64,000 nt of DNA from Macrothele yani. Its lineage: Eukaryota > Arthropoda > Arachnida > Araneae > Macrothelidae. The DNA lies in the NCBI GenBank assembly GCA_039090855.1, contig CM077016.1, forward strand, positions 52,625,936-52,689,935, in the 5' to 3' direction. Numbering within the stretch: the first letter of the stretch is position 1; each line of letters begins with the position of its first letter. The notes under the pieces were generated by a model. That model made no database searches. It had not been told where the DNA came from and saw only the letters and a program-made list of their open reading frames with translations. The position numbers were made by a program, and so were the translations under genes. This document shows, in pieces, positions 42,737 to 53,821 of this stretch.

Positions 42737-44960
42737 GTTCATATATTCTGAAGCATGGGTAGTTACGTGCAAACAATTGCATTATGTATTACACCTCATT
42801 GGGAAAAACTGAACTGATATTTCCTTCACATCCTCTTGTTATTATTTTTAATGAAGCATGGGTAGTTACGTGCAAACAATTGCATTATGTATTACACCTC
42901 ATTGGGAAAAACTGAACTGATATTTCCTTCACATCCTCTTGTTATTTTTTTTAATGAAGCATGGGTAGTTACGTGCAAACAATTGCATTATGTATTACAC
43001 CTCATTGGGAAAAACTGAACTGATATTTCCTTCACATCCTCTTGTTATTTTTTTTAATGAAGCATGGGCAGTTTCGTGCAAACAATTGCATTATGTATTA
43101 CACCTCATTGGGAAAAACTGAACTGATATTTCCTTCACATCCTCTTGTTATTTTTTTTTTTAATGAAGCATGGGTAGTTACGTGCAAACAATTGCATTAT
43201 GTATTACACCTCATTGGGAAAAACTGAACTGATATTTCCTTCACATCCTCTTGTTATTTTTTTTTTAATGAAGCATGGGCAGTTACGTGCAAACAATTGC
43301 ATTATGTATTACACCTCATTGGGAAAAACTGAACTGATATTTCCTTCACATCCTCTTGTTATTTTTTTTAATGAAGCATGGGTAGTTTCGTGCAAACAAT
43401 TGCATTATGTATTACACCTCATTGGGAAAAACTGAACTGATATTTCCATCACATCCTCTTGTTATTATTTTTAATGAAGCATGGGTAGTTACGTGCAAAC
43501 AATTGCATTATGTATTACACCTCATTGGGAAAAACTGAACTGATATTTCCTTCACATCCTCTTGTTATTTTTTTTAATGAAGCATGGGTAGTTACGTGCA
43601 AACAATTGCATTATGTATTACACCTCATTGGGAAAAACTGAACTGATATTTCCTTCACATCCTCTTGTTATTTTTTTTTTAATGAAGCATGGGTAGTTAC
43701 GTGCAAACAATTGCATTATGTATTACACCTCATTAGGAAAAACTGAACTGATATTTCCTTCACATCCTCTTGTTATTATTTTTAATGAAGCATGGGTAGT
43801 TACGTGCAAACAATTGCATTATGTATTACACCTCATTGGGAAAAACTGAACTGATATTTCCTTCACATCCTCTTGTTATTTTTTTTAATGAAGCATGGGC
43901 AGTTACGTGCAAATAATTGCATTATGTATTACACCTCATTGGGAAAAACTGAACTGATATTTCTTTCACATCCTCTTGTTATTTTTTTTAATGAAGCATG
44001 GGTAGTTTCGTGCAAACAATTGCATTATGTATTACACCTCATTGGGAAAAACTGAACTGATATTTCCTTCACATCCTCTTGTTATTTTTTTTAATGAAGC
44101 ATGGGTAGTTACGTGCAAACAATTGCATTATGTATTACACCTCATTGGGAAAAACTGAACTGATATTTCCTTCACATCCTCTTGTTATTTTTTTTAATGA
44201 AGCATGGGCAGTTACGTGCAAACAATTGCATTATGTATTACACCTCATTAGGAAAAACTGAACTGATATTTCCTTCACATCCTCTTGTTATTATTTTTAA
44301 TGAAGCATGGGTAGTTACGTGCAAACAATTGCATTATGTATTACACCTCATTGGGAAAAACTGAACTGATATTTCCTTCACATCCTCTTGTTATTTTTTT
44401 TAATGAAGCATGGGTAGTTACGTGCAAACAATTGCATTATGTATTACACCTCATTGGGAAAAACTGAACTGATATTTCCTTCACATCCTCTTGTTATTTT
44501 TTTTAATGAAGCATGGGCAGTTACGTGCAAACAATTGCATTATGTATTACACCTCATTGGGAAAAACTGAACTGATATTTCCTTCACATCCTCTTGTTAT
44601 TTTCTTTTAATGAAGCATGGGTAGTTTCGTGCAAACAATTGCATTATGTATTACACCTCATTGGAAAAACTGAACTGATATTTCCTTCACATCCTCTTGT
44701 TATTTTTTTTTAATGAAGCATGGGCAGTTACGTGCAAACAATTGCATTATGTATTACACCTCATTGGGAAAAACTGAACTGATATTTCCTTCACATCCTC
44801 TTGTTATTTTTTTTAATGAAGCATGGGTAGTTACGTGCAAACAATTGCATTATGTATTACACCTCATTGGGAAAAACTGAACTGATATTTCCTTCACATC
44901 CTCTTGTTATTTTTTTTAATGAAGCATGGGTAGCTACGTGCAAACAATTGCTTTATGTAT
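42737..44960. repeat. 103-bp satellite, about 22 copies
   Basis: Head-to-tail units of about 103 bases, each with AGCATGGGTAGTTACGTGCA, CATTATGTATTACACCTCAT, AAAAACTGAACTGATATTTC and a T run of 7-12. Units differ at a few fixed sites (GGTAG/GGCAG, TTACG/TTTCG, ATTATTTTT/poly-T). The last unit is cut by a SINE. Reading frames that cross units are by-products of the repeat. Confidence 0.97.
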
Positions 44961-45189
44961 TTTTTTTTTTTTTTTTTTTTTGATTGGAGGTTTAACGACC
45001 ACCGTGAGCAACTCAATGGGCTATAAGCAGTCGCCCGTCCCTAATTTAGGGTCACTGGTTCCAGGGAAGGGAGAGAGCCAGTGCCGTAAGACAAACACAA
45101 CATCCATGCCTCACCGGGATTCGAACCCGGACCCCGTTCGGACGAATGATCAGAGGCCATCGCTTAGACCACTGCGCCACCGGGGCTGC
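44961..45189 (-). mobile_element. SINE-1 copy at satellite end
   Basis: A minus-strand copy with long poly-T, inserted in the last satellite unit. Its head end is CCACCGGGGC then TGCACG. No satellite units follow beyond a possible scrap, TTCTCTTGTTAATA. Confidence 0.93.
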
Positions 45190-45750
45190 ACGTTCTCTTG
45201 TTAATAGACATGTATAGGAAATATTGCTATGACTGTGAAAAGGGACCTCAGGTCTTCTGAAATAACTGCTCTCCCGTCATCCAGTTTTTATAAATTTTAA
45301 CCGCGAAGAAAACAACTAAAAATTACGCTTCTTTTTAATACATAGCCCCAGCAACTATTGATAGCCTCTGCAACCATTGATAGCCCCCGCAACGCAGGGT
45401 TACCGGGGCTATCAGTATGCGCCTGGCGAATGCGTAGATGGTTAATTGTGATGTCCGCCCCGGACGCACTTTGTCCCTTCCTCGTATGCAGCAGAAGAAT
45501 GGCAAGCCGGCTGCATTAATTTGCCAGTAACCCTCAAAGGCGCATAATCGTCTTTGCGGAACTCAACCCGCCATGGGCGGACGAGAGAGAGAGAGAGAGT
45601 GAGATCGCTTTAAATTCATACTCAGTCCCCCTCAAGGAGGGGTCGGACCCGACCCCCTTGGCTATGCCTCTGGTTGTCATATGAAAAAAAAAAAAGGGTA
45701 GCTCACAAGTAAGATTTCTTAATACGTCTGGAACAGCATTTGCATTCCAC
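45190..45750. other. Short repeats, no gene
   Basis: 45340-45420 has three partial repeats of ATAGCCCC-GCAAC-ATTG and ends in CCGGGGCTATCAG. A (GA)n run lies at about 45580-45600. The complement of 45627-45672 begins CAGAGGCATAGCCAAGGGGG, like an old DNA-transposon end. Confidence 0.5.
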
Positions 45751-45754
45751 AAGG

Positions 45755-46145
45755 TTAACATCATTGCTGACCAAGCGGACCCGTACGTTGGAATGATGTT
45801 TCCAAATGGAAAGGGCTACTTCCAGCAGGAGACTGCACCATCCCACAAGTCTCGAATCATCACACAATGTTTATAGCAGCACGACAGTGATTTCAAAGTG
45901 TTAAAGTGGCCCTCACATTCCCCAGATCGTAACCCAATTGAGCCTCTCTGGGATGAGGTTTATAGGGTCATTCATAACAGAGATCTAGCGAACATTCGGC
46001 AATTGAAGGACGCCATCACATCAGCTTGGCTGAAGATACCTGTAAATCGAACGATACCAGCACCACATTGAATCCATGCCACGTCGAACTGAATCTGTTT
46101 TGAAGGCCATGGGATGCCCAACACGTTATCAGGAAGGTGTTTCTG
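45755..46145 (+). pseudogene. Tc1-type transposase C-terminal fragment
   Basis: A plus-strand remnant with the second catalytic Asp region decayed (KGYFQQETAPSHKSRI, where Glu-Thr replaces the usual Asp-Asn) and the Glu block DRNPIEPLWDEVYRVIHNRD. It ends with TTATCAGGAAGGTGTTTC, like the right end of the Tc1-type element at 27.8 kb, so the two are one family. The DNA-binding part and first Asp are absent. A SINE abuts the end. Confidence 0.8.
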
Positions 46146-46290
46146 CAGCCCCGATGACGAAGTGGTCTAAGCGCTGGATTGGTCCGGGTTTGAATGCAGG
46201 AGTGGCATGGAAGTTGTGTTTCTCTTACGGCACTGGCTCTCTCCCTTCCCTGGAGTCAGTGACCTTAAATTAGGGACGGGGGGGAGACTA
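46146..46290 (+). mobile_element. SINE-1, diverged
   Basis: A plus-strand copy with head GCAGCCCCGATGACGAAGTGG and GGGTTTGAATGC as B box. The body ends early, at GGGACGGGG. Confidence 0.75.
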
Positions 46291-46446
46291 CTTTATTTAT
46301 TTTCAATTTCAAAAAGTTCACTGTCTCTCTTTTCGGATTATTATTTATTTATTTTTTTCTATGGCTGTCTTCAACGTAAGAGCTGTGAAGAAAAGTATCA
46401 AAGGTGGAAAATACGATTGTCAGAGCTAATTAATTACATTAATATT

Positions 46447-46664
46447 TTTTTTTTTTATTGGAGGTTTAACGACCACCGTGAGCAACTCAATGGGCTATAA
46501 GCAGTCGCCCGTCCCTAATTTAGGGTCACTGGATCCAGGGAAGGGAGAGAGCCAGTGCCGTAAGACAAACACAACATCCATGCCTGCCCGGGATTCGAAC
46601 CCGGACCCCTTACAGACGAATGATCAGAGGCCAGCGATTTAGACCACTGCGCCACCGGGGCGGC
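46447..46664 (-). mobile_element. SINE-1 copy
   Basis: A full-length minus-strand copy; TSD ACATTAATATT at both ends (46436-46446 and about 46668-46678). Confidence 0.94.
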
Positions 46665-46786
46665 AACACATTAATATTCATAACCTTATACTGAGAATGT
46701 GCCTCTCACTGAATTTTAACACACGACAATAAGCTGATAATTAAAATAAAAAGTGAAAGCAAATAAAAGCTTTTGAAAATCCGTAA

Positions 46787-47000
46787 AGCTGCAGTGGTCT
46801 AAGCGATGGCCTCTGATCATTCGTTCGAGATGGGGCTGGGTTCGAATCCCGTGAGGCATGGATGTTGTGTGTTGTCTTACGCTGCTGGCTCTCTCCCTTT
46901 CCTGGAACCAGTGGCCCTAAACTAGGGACGGGCTACTGCTTACAGCCCACTGAGTTGCTCACGGTGGTCGTTAAACCTTCAATCAAAAAAAAAAAAAAAG
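46787..47000 (+). mobile_element. SINE-1 copy, head damaged
   Basis: A plus-strand copy lacking the first A-box bases (starts TGCAGTGGTCTAAGCG), with B box GGGTTCGAATCCC, body and A tail present. Confidence 0.87.
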
Positions 47001-47429
47001 AAAAAGATACGTAAATGTTTTTAAAAAACCCATTACTCTTTTTATTCCTCCATGCGGTGCCTAGAAAAAAATTTTGGGGTAGAAAATTCCATTTTCTATT
47101 TATTTATTTTTTTGGTTAATTTGTGAGGTTATCTTTAATAACAAAAGATAATGTGGATGCGTGCGGGTGCGTGTAGGTGTGGTATTCTGTGCCAGCCATG
47201 ACTCATCGGAAAATCGTGGTACGTAGTTGAATCAAAAAGTAAGTTGGAGTGAGATTCAGTTAGAGTGACAGCGTGGACGTAGTTAAATCGAAAAAAGCCA
47301 TCTGGAGTGAGATTGCAGTCAGAACGTGTGTGATTGGGAGCGAAGTACACTATACGTCGATAGCTGCCGGCGGGAGGTGTTTTACTTCAGTAACTGAATA
47401 AGGCGTGTGCAGGAGGCAGTTCGTAATGG

Positions 47430-48480
47430 CGCGTCAACTGGACTCTGGAAGTACGAGGAACCATTCTATTTTTGTGGGCTAAGCGCCTAAATTGCACTCA
47501 CATCCATCGTGAAATCTGTGCTGTATACGAGGAAAATGTCATGTCTCGCTCGGGCATTGTAAAGTGGTGCCAACAATTTGAAAAGGGTCACACAAATTTG
47601 ACCGATGAATACCGCGAAGACAGAACATCAATATCCAGCGCTCCGGAGCATGTTGCCGCCGTTGATGACATGATACGGGATAATAGGAGTATCAGAATCA
47701 AGGAAATTGCCAGTACGTTAAGCATTTCGCACGGGATTGCGCATTCCATCATTCACGAGCAGGTGAGATTTCGGAAATTGCGTGCGAGATGGTGCCACGT
47801 CTAATCACCGACCAGCACAGAAACTAAAGTTTCCTGTCGTCTTTAGCTCTTCTGCAACGGTATTCTGCTGAGAGTCACAATTTTTGGCGTCGAATCATGA
47901 CACGTGACGAAACGTGGTTTCACCATTTCACCCCTGAAACCAAACGATCGCCCATGGAATGGAAGCATGTCACCTCTCCAACAAGGAAGAAGAGCAAAGT
48001 CCAACAGTCTGCGGGATAGGTCATGACGACTGTTTTCTTTGTCTGTGAATGTGTTGTTTACACAGAATTTCTGCCAAAAAGGGACGACTATCAATGGTGG
48101 TTCATACTGCCAAACGCTACGAAATTTGGAAAGGCAATTAAGGACAGACGCTGGGGTAAGTTGAGCAAAGCTGTCATTCTGCTAGAAGACAACGCCACAC
48201 CCCACACAGCACGGAAAACAAAGGAATTGCTGCATTCATTCAAGTGGAAGGTGTGGCAACATCCACCATACAACCCCGACTTATCTCCATGCAACTACCA
48301 TTTGTTCGGTATAATGAAACAGCACCTTAGTGGACAACGATTCCAAACCGGTGAAGCTGTGAAAACTGCGTCCTTAACTGGTTGCACCAAACTGGAGGAG
48401 ACTTTTTCTGTACAGGTATGGAAAAGTTAATCACACGTTCCGATAAATGTTTACAGTCCTTAAGCGAATATGTCGAAAAA
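47430..48480 (+). pseudogene. mariner B transposase, broken
   Basis: A mariner-type transposase relic. The N-terminal part (47472-47804) reads HREICAVYEENVMSRSGIVK, a helix-turn-helix opening, and IKEIASTLSISHGIAHSII as the second DNA-binding helix pair. A frameshifted middle has TRDETWFHHF with the first Asp and the WKH block. The C-terminal part (48023-48430) has VILLEDNATPHTARKTKELL with the second Asp and YNPDLSPCNYHLFG with the third, the DD34D pattern, then SEYVEK at about 48470. Several frameshifts and stops. TIRs were not identified. Confidence 0.88.
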
Positions 48481-48502
48481 TGAATAAATGTTGTACCTTT
48501 AA

Positions 48503-49068
48503 CCCTTTAAGCGGCCAATGTTTCTGAATCAAATGATGCCCAAACTTTTCTAAGCTTCCCAAACAAAAAATTGTTCACATAACGACTGAATTCTACGAAA
48601 GCTGCGAAAAAACAATACCTTTAATCCTACCACGTCAGCAGTACCGAACATAAACTTGTCGCTAGTGATAAGATCTCGCTTCTATAGTCCTATGCTCTAT
48701 GACTGTAGACATGATGGGGAAGGGCTTGTTCTCCTGACAGGGACAGCATGCTACTGGGTAGATACAAGTGCCTCAAACAACTTCTTTCCTTCTTTTCTTA
48801 GGTTAGTCGATAACCCTTTTAGCAGATAATCCGTTAGAAAGGATTAGTGTCGATCATTCTCCCAAATGTCCACTTTGAAAAACAAAGTGCTCATTTAGTA
48901 TCAATCATCCCCCTAAATGACCACTTTGAGAAGATAAGGAGAAAGCATTGCTCTCGGACGGGCAAGTTCACTCAATTCCAGACGCGTTCGACAGCGAATA
49001 TATTCGTTCGAGCTGATTGCAGCCAATTTTGCTAACCCCGAGTTCATTCGTTTCAGCCGGTTAAAGGG
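48503..49068. mobile_element. piggyBac-like MITE, TTAA flanks
   Basis: The left end CCCTTTAAGCGGCCAATG and the right end, whose reverse complement is CCCTTTAACCGGCTGAAACG, are short TIRs, with TTAA on both sides (48499-48502 and 49069-49072). The interior is about 565 bp, non-coding, with a two-copy repeat of TCATTCTCCCAAATGTCCAC type near 48850-48930. It is non-autonomous. Confidence 0.8.
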
Positions 49069-49072
49069 TTAA

Positions 49073-49418
49073 ACCAACATACATCCCCTGAGTACATCTC
49101 TTTATTTATTTATTTTTTACTCAACAGTGTAACTAACTTTTTGATCCGCTCTAATAGGTACTTCACAATTTGGTGCATTGTTATCAGAATTGCCGTAGCC
49201 TGTTTCAAGCCAAAATTCCTAAACGGGTGTGGTCTTCCGAGAAGCAAAAATATTTACCAAACTCTTTCTACGGGAGCCAGAGAGACAACTGAGAACGCGT
49301 GTATGACATTGAACGTGCGTTCGTTGCCATTGAAGCGTGCGTGATAATGTTCTTGTCACGTGTGCATCACGAGAAGTAAAACGTCTACCCTGAGGATAGC
49401 AATCCACTTTCTTTATCG
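49073..49418. other. No recognised feature
   Basis: A unique stretch without a supportable gene. Confidence 0.5.
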
Positions 49419-49629
49419 GCCGCCCCTTTGGCGTAGTGGTCTAAAGGCTGGCTTATAACCTTTCCTTCGAGAAGGGTCCGGGTTCGAATCCCGAACGTTG
49501 TGTTTGTCTTACGGCACTGGCTCTCTCCCTTCCCAGGAGTCAGTGACCCTAAATTAAGGACAGGCGACTGCTTATAGCCCATCGAGTTGCTCATGGCTGT
49601 CGTTAAATTTTCAACTTAAAAAAAAAAAA
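49419..49629 (+). mobile_element. SINE-1 copy, diverged
   Basis: A plus-strand copy: A box TGGCGTAGTGG, B box GGGTTCGAATCCC. A short deletion just after the B box removes the GAGGCATGGAT segment. Confidence 0.88.
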
Positions 49630-49672
49630 TTCTTAGCCATTGATTTAAAACAGTAGGCACAAATTGTCATTT

Positions 49673-49885
49673 TTTTTTATTGGAGGTTTAACGACCACCG
49701 TGAGCAACTCAATGGGCTATAAGCAGTCGCCCCTCCCTAATTTAGGGTCACTGGTTCCAGGGAAGGGAGAGAGCCAGTGCCGTAAGACAAACACAACATC
49801 CATGCCTCACCGGGATCCGAACCCGGACCCCATTCGGACGAATGATCAGTGGCCATCGCTTAAACCACTGCGCCACCGGGGCGGC
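49673..49885 (-). mobile_element. SINE-1 copy
   Basis: A full-length minus-strand copy with perfect TSD AAATTGTCATTT (49661-49672 and 49887-49898). Confidence 0.95.
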
Positions 49886-49899
49886 AAAATTGTCATTTA

Positions 49900-50500
49900 A
49901 CAATTAAGGAAATAAATTGGGGCTGTATTTTAGTATGAAATAAATTTTAAACTTTATGTTTATGGTCATGCCACATTTTTTTTTTTTTTTTTTTTTGACT
50001 GAATAATCGCTTAAAAGTCGTAACTGAAAACATTCACAGACACAGTAAACATTTACGTCGTAAGTACTGTCATTAGTGCATTTTTACGTAAGCAGTGACA
50101 TCGTTTTTCAGCTTAAAATGTTGTTTGGGAACACAAAAAACAGAGAGAGAGAAATGTGCTTTAAAACAACACACAAGGGGGGGGCCTCCTTATCTCCGCT
50201 TGGGGTGTACGCGTAGGCGCCCATATGGGGGTCGTGATGGGGGCACTGCACTTGCCCTTCCGTAGGAATTTGACTACGATGCTCCAGTCCATGGAGATGC
50301 AACAAAAATTTGAGTGATTACACTCATTCCGACGGCTAAATTTTCTGTTGATGCGCGTGTGGAAGCAAAAATTGTGAAACCGTTGGGAATTTACGGGAGA
50401 AACAAAAGTTTGTAGCAAAAAGTAATTATATTGAAATTTGTGATTGCATGTTGAGGCAGAGAGTCTATACCTACAGTGTGGAAAAGCATGAAAGGCAAAG
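49900..50500. other. No recognised gene
   Basis: Poly-T run at about 49977-49996 and a G9 run near 50178. No coding evidence. Confidence 0.5.
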
Positions 50501-50900
50501 AAATGAAAAATATATGGCTTCTGTACCCCATAGCGAGGAGATGGTTCTGGATGGTGTGGCTGCTTAAACGTTTTTGTGCACCAGCGTTAAATTGCCGAGT
50601 GATTTCTTGCACTGTGGCCCGTCTATCCGCTGTTACAATGCGAGCTAGCCGACGATGACCCCGCTCATCCACACGCTGTTGTCCACGGCAGTTGGCCCTT
50701 GCAGGGATGGTTTTACCGGATTCGATGTACTCGCGGTGCACCCGTGACACAGTGGCTCGTGAAAATCCCCGTGCCTGCACGACTTCCGAGATGGAATGAC
50801 CCATTCGTCGGGCCCCGACAATTTGCCCACGATCAAATGAGCTTAGATCCTTCGTCTTACCCATACTGCGTCCGACTCTTACTGATTCCCGTCGCATCAC
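50391..50900 (-). pseudogene. Tc1-type transposase, DNA-binding half only
   Basis: A minus-strand frame with the paired helix-turn-helix domain of Tc1-type transposases. From MGKTKDLSSFDRGQIVGARR (50864) the first helix set continues through FSRATVSRVHREY, and the second through RATVQEITRQFN and SSHTIQNHLLAMGYRS. The catalytic domain is missing; the last 40 codons are unrelated sequence. Upstream, the element's terminus reads CACTGAAGAGCAATTG (complement, ending 51011) beside a TA. In principle such a fragment could bind TIRs without cutting them, but there is no sign it is expressed. Confidence 0.85.
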
Positions 50901-51149
50901 TCCTTATATTGTCGGATCGCTGCATACGTCACGTCGTTTCCGTTTACAGGGCCGCCCACAGCGCCACAATTGCATAACGCCAGCTGTCTCTAATTCAATT
51001 GCTCTTCAGTGTATAGCGAGGTTGAATGAAAAGTAGTCGGCAATGATCAGCACAGCCCATTGCGGTGCACTCTGGTGATAACACAATCGAGTGTGAGAAA
51101 GTATTTCTGGTGTTGGACGTTACTAGAGCGTTTGTGTGGAACGAAGGCG

Positions 51150-51340
51150 GTAGCTATAACGGAGCAAGTCAAGTATTGCATGAAGGTGTTCTAAAGCATG
51201 TTTACGAAGTTAGAATAGCGCAGCTGGATAAAAATTGAGGTTGCATGTGGTCGCAACGCAAAAGAATGTTTGTTAGGCATGAAGGATGCGTGTGGGGATG
51301 AAGCGCTACCCTGTCCTACAGTTGCATGATGGGTGAAGGC
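51150..51340 (+). pseudogene. mariner C transposase, N-terminal piece
   Basis: Encodes the start of a mariner transposase: MEQVKYCMKVF, then after a frameshift EVACGRNAKECLLGMKDACG and CPTVAWWVKA, a helix-turn-helix typical of the family. The frame is cut by T-rich sequence and SINEs and resumes at about 52340. Confidence 0.8.
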
Positions 51341-51390
51341 TTTTTTTTTATATTTATTTATTGGTCCCAGGTAATACATACAACTTGAAT

Positions 51391-51615
51391 TTTTTTTTTT
51401 TTTTTTGATTGGAGGTTTAACGACCACCGTGAGCAACTCAATGGGCTATAAACAGTCGCCCGTCCCTAATTTAGGGTCACTGGTTCCAGGGAAGGGAGAG
51501 AGCCAGTGCCGTAAGACAAACACAACATCCATGCCTGACCGGGATTCGAACCCGGACCCCTTACGGACGAATGATCAGATGCCAGCGCCTCAGACCACTG
51601 CGCCACCGGGGCGGC
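51391..51615 (-). mobile_element. SINE-1 copy in mariner C
   Basis: A full-length minus-strand copy; TSD CAACTTGAATT at both ends (51380-51390 and 51616-51626). Confidence 0.95.
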
Positions 51616-51679
51616 CAACTTGAATTCATACATTGGTCGTGGTTAACACATACATCTCGAATTCAGACAACCACAGTAT

Positions 51680-52070
51680 GCCGCCCCGGTGGCGCAGTGG
51701 TCTAAGCGATGGCCTATGATCATTCGTCCGAAAGGGGTCCGGGTTCGAATCCCGGTCAGGCATGGATGTTGTGTTTGTCTTACGGCACTGGTTCTCTCCC
51801 TTCCCTGGAACCAGTGACCCTAAATTAGGGACGGGCGACTGCTTATAGCCCATTGAGTTGCTCATGGTGGTCGTTAAAAATCCAATCAAAAAAAAAAAAA
51901 AAAAAAAAAAGGGGTCCGGGTTTCAAATCCCGGTGAGGCGGCTTGGATGTTGTGTTTGTCTAACGGCACTGGCTCTCTCCCTTCCCTGGAACCAGTGACC
52001 CTATATTTGGGACGGGCGACTGCTTATAGCCCATTGAGTTGCTCACGGTGGTCGTTAAACCTCCAATCAC
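51680..52070 (+). mobile_element. SINE-1 dimer
   Basis: A full SINE-1 with poly-A is followed at once by a second SINE-1 that starts just before its B box (GGGGTCCGGGTTTCAAATCC). One TSD, ACAACCACAGTAT, flanks the pair as a unit (51667-51679 and 52077-52089). Confidence 0.92.
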
Positions 52071-52196
52071 ACAAACACAACCACAGTATTGTGCGTCACA
52101 GGGTACGAATATTATGCAATACATCGAAATCATCAAAGTACAGATCGAACATGTGATACATACAGCATGCCAGATTTGCAAATAACAGAGAGAGAG

Positions 52197-52320
52197 AGAG
52201 AGCCAGTGCCGAAAGCCAAACACGGGCATCCGTGCCTTACCCTGGATTCGAACCTAGACCCCCTCCGTTGGCCGAAGGATCAGAAACAATCGCTTAGACC
52301 ACAGCGCCACCGGGGCAGCC
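52197..52320 (-). mobile_element. SINE-1, head half
   Basis: A minus-strand copy with A box, B box and the first part of the body only. It follows an (AG)n run at about 52187-52202. Confidence 0.85.
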
Positions 52321-52420
52321 GGGCTTTTGCAGCAATCCAGAACAATAAGAACGATCGTCGGAACGCCCGCACATCCCATCCTACAGGAGAAGGTACAGCT
52401 CGTGCAATCTTCTTTTTCTT

Positions 52421-52602
52421 TTTTTTTTTTATCGGGGTGCTATAAACAGTCGCCCGTCTCTAATTTAGGTGCACTGGTTCTAGGTAAGGGAGAGAGCCAG
52501 TGCCGTAAGACAAACACAACACTATGCCTTACGGGGATTTGAACCCAGACCCACCTCGGACGAATGATCAGAATCGCCTAGACCAATGCGCCACCGGGGC
52601 GA
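52421..52602 (-). mobile_element. SINE-1, shortened
   Basis: A minus-strand copy lacking its last 35 bases before the tail. TSD GTGCAATMTT at both sides (about 52401-52410 and 52605-52614), one mismatch. Confidence 0.88.
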
Positions 52603-53105
52603 ACGGTGCAATATTTACTTGAATGTGATAGGCACTGAACCGCGCGCCAGTTGACAAATATAAATTAGAATTAATTACTTCACCGTGCGCCACATTCAGC
52701 TCAATGTCCTTAGCATTCGAAAAATCGCAGCAAATGGGGCCCTCATCATCTCCCAAAAGTGCAAAAGTGGAACCGATGCGCTGTAGCAAAACTCAATCTG
52801 AACCGATATCCCAGTGAAAGTGATGCATTTCTTCGTCGAATCATTGCCATGGACGAAACTTAGGCACGGGCGTACGACAACCAAATGAATGGCGGCATCA
52901 GGGATCCACACGCCCGAAAAAATTACCGCACGAACCCAGTAAAGTCAAAGTAATGCTGATTGTTGCCTATGACATGGATGGTGTAATCCTTCATAATGTG
53001 TTCCTAAGAAACAAACTGTGAATGCCGATTTCTATCGACGGTTTCTGGGGAGAAATCTGCGTCCGGCACTACCAAAGAAGCGGCCACATTTCAATAAAGA
53101 CAATC

Positions 53106-53431
53106 CAAGGAGGTTATATTACTGGAGACACCACTCCTATCCACGGAGCATTGGCCGCCATAAGTCACCGTCTGTGCTGCAAATGACGTCATGAGCAGGC
53201 ACGACGCAGCCGCAGAAGAGAAGCTGCTTGAAAACCAATGGAACAAAAGCTTCTAAGCGTATAAACAGATAAAATGAGTAATTCAATAATCTTTATCAAT
53301 GATACACAAGCTTACTGTTTCATCAACGGTATAATTTAGTTCATTTTTGCCTGCTTGTGACGTCACACCACAGATTAGCTGTGACCTATGGCGGCAGAGC
53401 CAGTGGTGTCTCCAGTAATATAACCTCCTTG
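53106..53431. mobile_element. hAT-like MITE, 8-bp TSD
   Basis: The ends are inverted repeats, CAAGGAGGTTATATTACTGG, matching for about 95 bases with gaps. Perfect 8-bp TSD AGACAATC (53098-53105 and 53432-53439). No coding capacity. Its removal restores the mariner C frame at FNKDNPP. Confidence 0.92.
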
Positions 53432-53601
53432 AGACAATCCACCAGTACTCATTCACGACGATGCTCGTTGTCATGTTGCCCAAACAGTGCAGGAACTTTT
53501 GACGAGATATTGTTGGGAAACCTTGAACCACCCACCGTATTCCTTAGACACGAGTCCCTATGGCTTTGATCTGTTTCCAAAATTTAAGACACCCATACAA
53601 C

Positions 53602-53821
53602 GCCGCCCCGGTGGCGCAGTGGTCTAAGCGATGGCCTCTGATCATTCGTCCGTAAGGGGTCCGGGTTCGAATCCCGGTGAGGCATGGATGTTGTGTTTGT
53701 CTTACGGCACTGGCTCTCTCCCTTCCCTGGAACCAGTGACCCTAAATTAGGGACGGGCGACTGCTTATAGCCCATTGAGTTGCTCACGGTGGTCGTTAAA
53801 CCTCCAATTAAAAAAAAAAAA
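53602..53821 (+). mobile_element. SINE-1 copy in mariner C
   Basis: A full-length plus-strand copy with perfect 13-bp TSD ACACCCATACAAC (53589-53601 and 53822-53834). Confidence 0.96.

Noticed and set aside
42737..44960. CRISPR array or a repeat-protein gene
   Set aside because: Units are head to tail with no unique spacers, the DNA is eukaryotic, and the frames arise from repeat periodicity.
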